Of a stretch of DNA of 64,000 nucleotides, positions 1 through 7,002 are shown piece after piece (the first letter of the stretch is position 1; each line of letters begins with the position of its first letter). Position numbers and translations under genes: made by a program. The notes below the pieces were generated by a model. The model ran no database searches. It was not told where the DNA came from and was given only the letters and a program-made list of their open reading frames with translations. Source of the DNA: Salinibacterium sp. (GTDB taxonomy: Bacteria > Actinomycetota > Actinomycetes > Actinomycetales > Microbacteriaceae); assembly GCA_015234465.1 (NCBI GenBank), contig JADGNA010000008.1, forward strand, positions 496,001 through 560,000, read 5' to 3'.

Positions 1-68
1 TGGCGCAGCACGGTATCGCCCTCGCGGGTGACGTCGTTCATGTTGCCGCCGACCAGCATGCCGTCCAT
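1..68 (-). CDS. Phosphotransferase family protein, N-terminal fragment (runs off the window)
   Basis: Only the first 22 codons are present, reading MDGMLVGGNMNDVTREGDTV and onward to the window edge. The GGNxxxVxREGDTVLR pattern is the usual beginning of actinobacterial aminoglycoside-phosphotransferase-like proteins; that assignment rests on this short match alone. The ATG is preceded by TAGCCT with a 6-nt spacer and no Shine-Dalgarno sequence, the leaderless arrangement seen at many genes in this window. Substrate and function cannot be inferred. Confidence 0.5.
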   Translation of the reverse strand, partial: MDGMLVGGNMNDVTREGDTVLR

Positions 69-85
69 GCGGTCAGGCTAGCGGC

Positions 86-946
86 TCAGCGTAGGTAGGC
101 ATCCACCATCAGCGGCCCACGGATGTCGCGGAGCCGCTCGATCAGGCGGTCGATGCCCTTGCCCGTCACCGACGACATCTGCAGGTCGAAGGGGCCGATC
201 GGCTGCAATTTGCCGGTGCGGATCCGCACGACCTCCCAGCCGGCCGAGCGCATCGCCCGGTCTTTGCGGCGGTCGGCCTGCTCCTTCTTGCCGACGTGCT
301 CAAGGCCGTGTCGCCCTGTGCTGTCGTACTCGATCGCGATGCGGAGTTCCGGCAGCAGGATGTCGGGCCACACCTCCGTGTGCTGGAAGAAGGGTCGGGC
401 GACCTTGACCGCGTTCAGCTCGTTCGTCAGGTCGAGGCGCTCGAAGAGGTCGGCGCGCAGTTGCGCCTCGACCGAGGAGGCCGGTGTGGGCGCGCACTGG
501 CTGAGGAAGGCCTCCCCCGTTGGAAGCTGCGGCGTCTTCAGGCAGATCGGCGGCGCGGGCTTCCGCGGCTTCGCGCGGCTCGCGACCGGCACGCCGGCCT
601 GCACGGGCCGGGGTTTCGCCATCGCGAGGCACTCGGGGCACCACACCGAGCGGCGCCGCTCACGGCCAGGACGCTCGCGTTGCTCGGTCGGGGTCGCGAC
701 GAAGTAGTGACCGATTTCGCACTGCCACGTGAGATAGACGTCGGCGGCGGGCGGCACCTGCGTCAGCGTGATGCCGGCGTTGAACTCGGGGTGGTACTGC
801 CGAACGAGCACGGGATAGTGTGCCCACGCCTCGCGGTAGGTGCCGACCGGGTAGGGCACCTCGCTTCCGCGTGAGAACTGACGGCGCGCCCACCAGTCCT
901 CGATCCTCTCCGGCATGGCGGCAACCGTAGCGGCGGCCACCGACAT
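86..946 (-). CDS. Zinc-ribbon protein with a C-terminal nuclease-fold (DUF559/Vsr-like) domain
   Basis: A 286-residue protein. The middle part carries two cysteine pairs (one Cys in TWQCEIGHYF and a CPEC pair some 30 residues later), spaced like a zinc ribbon. The last roughly 100 residues contain LRIAIEYDSTGRH followed by a basic RRKDRAMRSAGW stretch and a VVRIR strand, the D/E-x-K-like core of DUF559/very-short-patch-repair type endonucleases. No methyltransferase or other restriction partner is adjacent, so it is an orphan. A second possible start is the ATG at position 916. The upstream gene pair is unrelated. The substrate is unknown and catalytic activity is inferred from fold resemblance only. 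Confidence 0.6.
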   Translation of the reverse strand: MSVAAATVAAMPERIEDWWARRQFSRGSEVPYPVGTYREAWAHYPVLVRQYHPEFNAGITLTQVPPAADVYLTWQCEIGHYFVATPTEQRERPGRERRRSVWCPECLAMAKPRPVQAGVPVASRAKPRKPAPPICLKTPQLPTGEAFLSQCAPTPASSVEAQLRADLFERLDLTNELNAVKVARPFFQHTEVWPDILLPELRIAIEYDSTGRHGLEHVGKKEQADRRKDRAMRSAGWEVVRIRTGKLQPIGPFDLQMSSVTGKGIDRLIERLRDIRGPLMVDAYLR

Positions 947-964
947 TCCTTCCCGCCCCTGGGG

Positions 965-1891
965 CTAACGCTGGAAGGCCGCCCGCAGCGCCCTGGCCTG
1001 CGCCCGCCAGAACTCCTTCGCCACCTCGGTGCGCTTGAAGAGCCCGTTGAAGCCGTGGAACGCGCCGTGCACCACGAGCATCTCGGTCGGCACGCCCGCG
1101 TCGGCGAGCCGCTGCGCGTAGTCGAGGTCCTCATCGTGGAACAGGTCGAGCGTGCCCACTCCGATCCACGTCGGCGGCAGCCCGCTGAGATCCGCGCGTC
1201 GCGTGGGAGCCGCATACTCAGATGTTTCGGGCCCGCCCGGCTCGTGACCCAGGTACGACTTCCATCCGTAGCGGTTGCTGCCCGGCGACCACACGCGCAC
1301 GTTTCTCGTGTCGAGGTCATCGCGCAGCACCGTGCGGTCGTCAAGCATGGGGTAGACGAGCAGTTGGAACGCCGGCGTCACCTCGGCACGATCGTGCGCG
1401 AGAAGCACGAGGCCTGCCGCCAGGCCCCCGCCCGCACTCACCCCGCCCACGGCGATGCGAGTCGCGTCGATGCCGCGGTCGTCGGCGTTGGCGAAGAGCC
1501 ATTTCAGTGCGGCATACGCGTCTTCGAGGGCGGCCGGCGCCGGATGCTCGGGGCCCAGCCGGTACGTGACCGCGGCGACCGTGATGCCGAGGTTGCGCAC
1601 GAACGCGATATTCGTGCGCTCGTCCTGGATCGGGCTACCGATGATGAAGCCGCCGCCGTGGATCCACAGCAGCGCGGGCATGGGCGCGCCGGACTCGCGC
1701 GGACGGTAGAGGCGCACCGAGACATCCGGTGCCCCCTCAGGGCCGGGCACTGTCACGTCTTCGACGATCACGTCATCGGGGATGCGCCCCGACTTCTGTT
1801 CGCCGCGATTGGCGAGGCGCGCCAGGCGCGGCCCCCACGTGAAATTCGGTATGAACCGTGCCGCCGCCACCTCTGGATGGAACGCGCTCAT
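965..1891 (-). CDS. Alpha/beta hydrolase, hormone-sensitive-lipase type esterase
   Basis: A 308-residue serine hydrolase. The oxyanion-hole motif HGGG is at residues 78-81 and the nucleophile elbow GVSAGG at about 150-155, with Ser152 as the likely nucleophile. A late Asp in LFHDEDLDYAQ and the His in VVHGAFHGF complete the expected triad. This is the HSL/family IV esterase signature; such enzymes hydrolyse short-chain acyl esters in the cytoplasm. The ATG follows GGGGGAG with a 3-nt gap. It is transcribed in the same direction as the nuclease-fold gene 18 bp downstream and divergently from the PIN gene. The natural substrate cannot be deduced. Confidence 0.85.
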   Translation of the reverse strand: MSAFHPEVAAARFIPNFTWGPRLARLANRGEQKSGRIPDDVIVEDVTVPGPEGAPDVSVRLYRPRESGAPMPALLWIHGGGFIIGSPIQDERTNIAFVRNLGITVAAVTYRLGPEHPAPAALEDAYAALKWLFANADDRGIDATRIAVGGVSAGGGLAAGLVLLAHDRAEVTPAFQLLVYPMLDDRTVLRDDLDTRNVRVWSPGSNRYGWKSYLGHEPGGPETSEYAAPTRRADLSGLPPTWIGVGTLDLFHDEDLDYAQRLADAGVPTEMLVVHGAFHGFNGLFKRTEVAKEFWRAQARALRAAFQR

Positions 1892-1982
1892 CTACTCCCC
1901 CGCATCGTCAGTCTCTTCACGTTATCGGGCGCAACCGACCAGCCTGACGCCGGTAGCGACAATCCGGTGACACACTCTCGGC

Positions 1983-2384
1983 ATGACGACGCGCTATGCC
2001 ATCGACGCAGGCACTGCACTTCGCATCATCCGAAGCAACTCGGATGCGGATCGCCGACACCATCTGGTCGCCCCCGCGCTACTGCGCTCCGACGTACTGT
2101 CGGCGCTGTACCGCGATGTGCGCGCGGGCCGGATCTCCGAGGTCGACGGCAAACGGCAACTCGAACGGCTGACCGAGCTGAAGCTTCGCCTCCTCGGCGA
2201 CCGGATGTCGCGGGCGGCATCCTGGCGGTTCGCAATGCGACTCGGCTGGGACGACACAGCCACTGCCGAATACCTCGCCGTCGCGTCATTGCAGGCTGAT
2301 GTCTTGGTCACTGACGACGTGCTACTTGCCGCCGGCGCGGAAGGCATCGTGCCCGTCGTGCCATGGGCAGGATTCGACACCTGA
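1983..2384 (+). CDS. Orphan PIN-domain protein (VapC-like)
   Basis: A 133-residue protein spanning one PIN domain. It begins YAIDAGTAL with Asp8, has a second acidic position in LLRSDVLSALY (Asp37, where VapC proteins usually carry Glu), and ends with TATAEYLAVAS followed by LVTDDVLLA, the third acidic patch. PIN proteins are Mg-dependent ribonucleases, often the toxins of VapBC pairs. No small antitoxin gene overlaps or precedes it: the upstream gene is divergent and the next feature is a tRNA on the other strand. It is therefore either a solitary PIN RNase or a toxin whose antitoxin has been lost. Toxicity is not shown by the sequence. Confidence 0.7.
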   Translation: MTTRYAIDAGTALRIIRSNSDADRRHHLVAPALLRSDVLSALYRDVRAGRISEVDGKRQLERLTELKLRLLGDRMSRAASWRFAMRLGWDDTATAEYLAVASLQADVLVTDDVLLAAGAEGIVPVVPWAGFDT

Positions 2385-2436
2385 GCCGACGAGTCGCTCT
2401 CATGTTCCGATGGCGAAACCGTTCATGAATGTGATG

Positions 2437-2509
2437 TGCCCTAGGCAGGATTCGAACCTGCGACCTACCGCTTAGGAGGCGGGCGCTCTATCCCCTGAGC
2501 TACTAGGGC
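2437..2509 (-). tRNA. tRNA-Arg (anticodon CCU)
   Basis: On the minus strand the 73-nt sequence folds as a cloverleaf. The acceptor stem GCCCTAG/CTAGGGC is perfect, the D stem is GCTC/GAGC, the anticodon loop is CTCCTAA with anticodon CCT, and the T arm is GCAGG-TTCGAAT-CCTGC. The anticodon stem pairs four of five positions (a C-T mismatch at 27-43). The discriminator base is A, and CCA is not encoded. It reads AGG codons. No integrase or attachment-site duplication is visible beside it. Confidence 0.95.
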
Positions 2510-2568
2510 GTGCTGGGGGTGAAGCATCCACTCTAGCGAATGCACGTCTGCCCGAACGCTGCTGAGGG

Positions 2569-3069
2569 CTACGCCGCAACCGGCGCCAGGAACTCCTCCC
2601 ACTGCGGCTGCGCCGTCTCGACGCCGCGCACCATCCATGACGTTCCGTGAGGCGCCTGGGGTCGGGAGCGAAGCATCCACCCCATCTCGCGCGGCGTGCG
2701 GTCGCCTTTCTTGTTGTTGCACTTCAGGCAGCAGGCGACGAGATTCTCCCACGTGTCGCGCCCTCCGCGTGAACGGGGCAGCACGTGGTCGATCGTGGTC
2801 GCGTGATGTCCGCAGTACCCGCACTCGTGATTGTCTCGCCGGAGCACGCCGCGCCGGCTCACGGGAATCGCACGGCTGCTCGGGATGCGCACATAGCGGT
2901 TGAGCAGGATGACCGACGGCCGCTCAAAGATGTCCGACTGCGAGAAGACGGGATGCTCGGCGTCGTGCGCGAGCACGGTCGCCTTCTGGTTGATGACGAG
3001 CACGACCGCCCGCTTGAAGCTGACGATGGCGAGGGGTTCATATCCGGCGTTCAATACGAGCGTGCGCAT
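2569..3069 (-). CDS. HNH endonuclease family protein
   Basis: A 166-residue single-domain nuclease of the type found once per genome in many actinobacteria. Residues 80-121 form the HNH core: a zinc pair CGYC (83-86), the metal and catalytic DH (94-95), Asn109 in TWENLV, and a second Cys pair around CCLKCNNKK. The N-terminal 60 residues (VLNAGYEPLAIVSFKRA) are typical of this McrA-like subfamily. It probably cuts or nicks DNA, but no biological role is established for this subfamily as far as can be said here. The start has AAAGGA 6 nt upstream. It sits behind a structured, terminated leader. Confidence 0.85.
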   Translation of the reverse strand: MRTLVLNAGYEPLAIVSFKRAVVLVINQKATVLAHDAEHPVFSQSDIFERPSVILLNRYVRIPSSRAIPVSRRGVLRRDNHECGYCGHHATTIDHVLPRSRGGRDTWENLVACCLKCNNKKGDRTPREMGWMLRSRPQAPHGTSWMVRGVETAQPQWEEFLAPVAA

Positions 3070-3159
3070 GTGACGTCCTTTGCGATTGCGCCCTGCACGG
3101 CTTGCAGGGACCTAACCGTGCGACTTCGGCACCTCGGGACTGAGCGCTCGTGTTAACGA

Positions 3160-3370
3160 GAAAAGGCACCGCCCATGAGGGCAGTGCCGTGGATCGCGGC
3201 GCACAGAAGAGGGCGCCTCGCCGACCGCTCGGGCGTATGTGCTCGTGCAGCACCAACGGCGACCGACTGCGGCCGGCCTCCTTGGCGCGCGCAGGGTGAC
3301 GCGCATCCGCGGTTCGGATGGAGTCACCCTCAGACATACGCTCTCCCGAAATCTGGTTCGAAATTGCAAG
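3160..3370 (-). ncRNA. Candidate structured leader RNA or small RNA (about 200 nt)
   Basis: A possible -10 element TACTCT (3382 to 3377, minus strand) precedes a region with nested complementarity. An outer stem pairs 3334-3341 with 3233-3240 (8 bp, ACATACGC with GCGTATGT). Inside it, 3323-3330 pairs with 3293-3300 (8 bp, GTCACCCT with AGGGTGAC), capped by a 6-bp stem 3315-3320/3304-3309. The transcript would end at the terminator 3188-3165, 96 nt before the HNH start. This is either a regulatory leader of the HNH gene or a free-standing small RNA. It does not match any riboswitch class I can name. The structure is seen by eye, not computed. Confidence 0.4.
3165..3188 (-). terminator. Rho-independent terminator in the leader of the HNH gene
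   Basis: Read on the minus strand this is a 10-bp stem (GGCACTGCCC with GGGCGGTGCC, one G-T wobble) around a TCAT loop, followed directly by TTTT. It lies 96 bp upstream of the HNH start and about 250 bp after the ideR stop, so it ends either the ideR message or a separate leader transcript. Confidence 0.75.
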
Positions 3371-3435
3371 GGTTCCAGAGTAACGCGCGGATGCCGCAAA
3401 AGCGCGGCGGCGCGGGTTACGCGAACATGAATGGG

Positions 3436-4131
3436 CTACTTGATGCCGACGTAGACGTGCTGCGCGACCTCATTCGGCAGCTCGATGCCCTCGTCGCTGC
3501 CCTCGACCTCGACGAGCACGTAGGCACCCGCGGAGGAGAACTTGGCGCGGACGCCCGGCACGACACCGGCGACCCGCAGCTGTTCGAGGAGTTCGGCTTC
3601 GTACTGCACGGGCTCGCCGAGCCGCTTGATCTCGCCGCTGACGGAACCGACCGCGCCGAGCGTGTAGTTCACGATGTTGACGACACCCGTGCCGAAGGGA
3701 GTCGTGGGGTTCTCGCCCAACTCGTCCAGCCCCGGGATCGGGTTGCCGTACGGCGAATGCGTGGGGTGGCCGAGCAACTCGACGATGCGACGCTCCACCT
3801 GCTCGCTCATGACGTGCTCCCAGCGGCAGGCTTCCTCATGCACGAGGGCCCAGTCGAGGCCGATGATGTCGGAGAGGAGCCGCTCTGCGAGGCGGTGCTT
3901 GCGCATCACGGCAACGGCCTTCGCGCGGCCCGCCTGCGTGAGCTTGAGGTGGCGGTCGCCCTCGACCGTGAGAAGGCCGTCGCGCTCCATGCGGGCGACG
4001 GTCTGGGAGACCGTCGGGCCTGAGTGTCCGAGCCGCTCGCTGATGCGGGCACGCAGCGGAATGATGGCCTCTTCTTCGAGCTCGTAGATGGTGCGCAGGT
4101 ACATCTCAGTGGTGTCAATGAGATCAGCCAA
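3436..4131 (-). CDS. ideR: DtxR/IdeR-family iron-dependent transcriptional repressor
   Basis: A 231-residue metalloregulator. It has an N-terminal winged helix with the recognition segment SGPTVSQTVARMERDGLL (about residues 37-54) and a central metal-binding and dimerisation domain with HRLAERLL and EEACRWEHVMSEQVE, which holds the conserved Cys-Glu-His ligands. The C-terminal part (about 150-231) is the FeoA/SH3-like domain. With Fe(II) bound it represses iron-uptake genes in this family. Candidate target boxes occur before hmuT and htaA in this window. The start is TTG at 4131, supported by GGAGG 6 nt upstream. An imperfect TTAGG...GCCT element at 4157-4172 could allow autoregulation, but the match is weak. 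Confidence 0.9.
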   Translation of the reverse strand: MADLIDTTEMYLRTIYELEEEAIIPLRARISERLGHSGPTVSQTVARMERDGLLTVEGDRHLKLTQAGRAKAVAVMRKHRLAERLLSDIIGLDWALVHEEACRWEHVMSEQVERRIVELLGHPTHSPYGNPIPGLDELGENPTTPFGTGVVNIVNYTLGAVGSVSGEIKRLGEPVQYEAELLEQLRVAGVVPGVRAKFSSAGAYVLVEVEGSDEGIELPNEVAQHVYVGIK

Positions 4132-4207
4132 TGTCGCCCTCCAGATGCCGCAAGCGTGTCAGGCCAGCCTAACGTGTGGCCCACGACATCCCCGTGCCGA
4201 GCCTTAG

Positions 4208-5329
<1,122 letters not shown>

Positions 5330-5333
5330 ACCC

Positions 5334-5570
5334 ATGCGCCTCTGGCTGAAGGCATCCGAGCGCCGGCCCAACCCTGAGCCGGTGGAGACCGACGACCGCA
5401 AGCCGCTGGTCGTCGGCCTCATCGCCTGGATGCTCGGCCTCATCGCGGTCGTCGCGGCACCACCGCTGTTCGGCGTGGAGCTGCCGAGCATGTGGCTCTG
5501 GTCGTGCATCGCCGGCATCGTGCTCGGCAGCCTGGGGCTCGCCTACGCACAGCGGCGCGGGCCCCGCTAA
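5334..5570 (+). CDS. DUF2530 family small membrane protein
   Basis: A 78-residue protein with two predicted membrane helices, VVGLIAWMLGLIAVVAA and MWLWSCIAGIVLGSLGLAYA, a charged N-terminus and a QRRGPR tail. The arrangement and position after serC match DUF2530. It starts 4 bp after the serC stop and is almost certainly co-transcribed. No function is known for the family. It ends 3 bp before the stop of the convergent DUF3027 gene. Confidence 0.85.
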   Translation: MRLWLKASERRPNPEPVETDDRKPLVVGLIAWMLGLIAVVAAPPLFGVELPSMWLWSCIAGIVLGSLGLAYAQRRGPR

Positions 5571-5573
5571 GGC

Positions 5574-6224
5574 CTACTCGTCGTCGTCGGAGTCGTCCGA
5601 GTCGTCGTCTTCGTCGTCTGACTCGTCGTCATCGGAGTTTTCGTCGTCATCATCGTCGTCATCGTCGTCTGACTCGTCATCATCGTCTGACTCGTCATCG
5701 TCGTCATCGTCCGAGTCGTCTTCGTCGTCCGAGTCGTCGTCAGACGAGTCGTCCGCGATCTCGTCGATGTCGACACCGTCGAGGTCGCCACCGTGGAGCA
5801 GTGCCTCGTCGTCGTCGTCCGGGTCGTCGTCGTAGTAGTCATCGGCGTCGTCGTCCGAATCAGAGTCGGCCGATTCCGCATCCGCGGCGGCAGCAGCCTT
5901 CTCCGCCTCCTGGGCGGCCTGGTATTCGGCGAGCCGGTCGGCCCACGGCACCCAGTCAGGCGACAGGAGCGCCTCGTCGCCCGGAGTGAGCTCGGTCTCG
6001 AGCACGGTCGGCTCGGCCCCGTCCACGTGCGCGATGCTCACGGTCCAACGCCACCCGGGGTAGCCAGCCTTCTTCGAGTCGAAGTACACCGTCACGGCGC
6101 CCTGGCCCTCATCGATCGAGCCAGCGGGTTCGCCGATCGTGGACTCCGGCGTGATCTCGAGGAGCGCCGAACGGGCGAGGTCGAAGTCTGCCGGACCCGC
6201 AGGATTGCCGGTCGACTCAGGCAT
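5574..6224 (-). CDS. DUF3027 family protein with a long acidic Asp/Ser tail
   Basis: The start is the ATG at 6224, which overlaps the stop of the cold-shock gene by 8 nt (ATGCCTGA) and gives 216 residues. Residues 1 to about 110 form the DUF3027 core, with VTVYFDSKKAGYPGWRWTVS and LTPGDEALLSPDWVPWADRL, both hallmarks of the family. The remaining roughly 105 residues are almost only Asp, Ser and Glu in SDDD-like runs, encoded by a GTC/GTCATC-rich tract. Coupling to a cold-shock-domain protein is conserved in actinobacteria and suggests a shared nucleic-acid-related role, but no activity is known. The tail is disordered and could vary in length by slippage. Confidence 0.85.
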   Translation of the reverse strand: MPESTGNPAGPADFDLARSALLEITPESTIGEPAGSIDEGQGAVTVYFDSKKAGYPGWRWTVSIAHVDGAEPTVLETELTPGDEALLSPDWVPWADRLAEYQAAQEAEKAAAAADAESADSDSDDDADDYYDDDPDDDDEALLHGGDLDGVDIDEIADDSSDDDSDDEDDSDDDDDDESDDDDESDDDDDDDDDENSDDDESDDEDDDSDDSDDDE

Positions 6225-6597
6225 CCAGCTCGTCCGCGACCTTGCGCAGCATCGCCGCGATCTTGGCACCGTGCGACTTCTCGGGGTAGCGACCGCGCTT
6301 GAGGTTTGCGCCGATGCCATCGAGGAGCTTCACGAGGTCTTCGATGATGATCGCCATGTCATCGGCGGGCTTGCGCGTCATGCGGGTCAGGCTCACGGGC
6401 GCCTCGAGCACGCGCACCGACAGCGCCTGCGCACCGCGCTTGCCGTCGGCGATGCCGAACTCGAGCCGGGTGCCGGCACGCACGGTGGTGCCTGCAGGGA
6501 GCGCCGACGCGTGCAGGAAGACCTCCTGGCCGTCGTCTGAGCTGATGAAGCCGAAGCCCTTGTCGTCATCGTAAAACTTCACCTTGCCGGTTGGCAT
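6217..6597 (-). CDS. Cold-shock-domain protein with C-terminal extension
   Basis: A 126-residue protein. Residues 1-65 are a cold-shock domain with KVKFYDDDKGFGFI and EVFLHASAL, the RNP1- and RNP2-like motifs that bind single-stranded RNA or DNA. Residues 66-126 form a helical extension (LVKLLDGIGANLKRGRYPEK) absent from the short CspA proteins. It is translationally coupled to the downstream DUF3027 gene by an 8-nt overlap. A ribosome site AGAGGTAGGG precedes the ATG. It is distinct from the 67-residue CspA-type gene at 18261-18464. Confidence 0.92.
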   Translation of the reverse strand: MPTGKVKFYDDDKGFGFISSDDGQEVFLHASALPAGTTVRAGTRLEFGIADGKRGAQALSVRVLEAPVSLTRMTRKPADDMAIIIEDLVKLLDGIGANLKRGRYPEKSHGAKIAAMLRKVADELDA

Positions 6598-6684
6598 GGC
6601 CCTACCTCTCGATCGTGTTGCCGGGCGCGAAGAGACGCCTGCGACATAAGACTATCCGGCTTCCCCTGCCCTTATCCTTGTGCT

Positions 6685-6948
6685 GTGAGCAATCCAGCAG
6701 CGGAACCCGCAAGCCGCATCCAGCGCATCCTCGCCTTCATGGTGGCGGGGCTCGTCATCATCTCCATCGTCTGCTTCGCCATCGCGATGATCGGCTACGC
6801 CACGGGCGCCGTGTCGGGAGAGGTCGACGGCTTCTGGCAGACGGTCGTGATGCTGCCGTACTTCGCGCTCCCGGCGGCCTTCGTCCTCACGATCACGCTG
6901 CTCGTGCTGACGGCGGTGCGCCGCTCACGCTCGAACCGCGCGGGCTGA
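6685..6948 (+). CDS. Small two-helix membrane protein
   Basis: An 87-residue protein with two hydrophobic helices, ILAFMVAGLVIISIVCFAIA and TVVMLPYFALPAAFVLTIT, joined by a short acidic loop and ending in a basic RRSRSNRAG tail. It resembles the small conserved membrane proteins of Microbacteriaceae sometimes labelled as ABC-transporter related, but it has no ATPase motif and no transporter role can be supported. The GTG start is 6 nt after TATCCT (6673-6678), a leaderless arrangement. It stands alone between the divergent cold-shock gene and the helicase-associated gene. Confidence 0.65.
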   Translation: MSNPAAEPASRIQRILAFMVAGLVIISIVCFAIAMIGYATGAVSGEVDGFWQTVVMLPYFALPAAFVLTITLLVLTAVRRSRSNRAG

Positions 6949-7002
6949 GCCACTCCACCACCGAAGGTTCCCGCAGCGAGGCGAGGACGGAACGCAGGCA
7001 AC

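Larger units (their letters stand above)
3070..3435. other. 366-bp gene-free stretch between the HNH gene and ideR
   Basis: There is no convincing protein gene here. A frame at 3038-3337 on the minus strand would encode 99 residues with a GGGAG-like site, but it runs through a strong terminator hairpin and over the HNH start codon and has no recognisable domain. The stretch does hold nested inverted repeats and a Rho-independent terminator on the minus strand (listed separately). From the terminator to the HNH start there are about 95 bases containing the HNH ribosome site. Confidence 0.7.

Noticed and set aside
2437-2509. tRNA-Arg and tRNA-Thr as integration sites of a mobile element
   Set aside because: No integrase, no duplicated tRNA 3' end and no change in gene style on either side.
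3038-3337. A 99-codon frame upstream of and overlapping the HNH gene
   Set aside because: It has an acceptable ribosome site but runs through a strong terminator and over the next start codon, and its composition is low in hydrophobic residues with no known domain. The RNA structure explains the region better.
3070-3436. HEARO/IsrB-type RNA because a structured RNA stands beside an HNH nuclease
   Set aside because: The nuclease is a 166-residue McrA-like protein without a RuvC domain, unlike the IsrB proteins linked to HEARO RNAs.
5574-5780. GTC/ATC-rich tract as a non-coding microsatellite
   Set aside because: It is in frame with the conserved DUF3027 core and ends in a stop codon, and is best read as an acidic protein tail.
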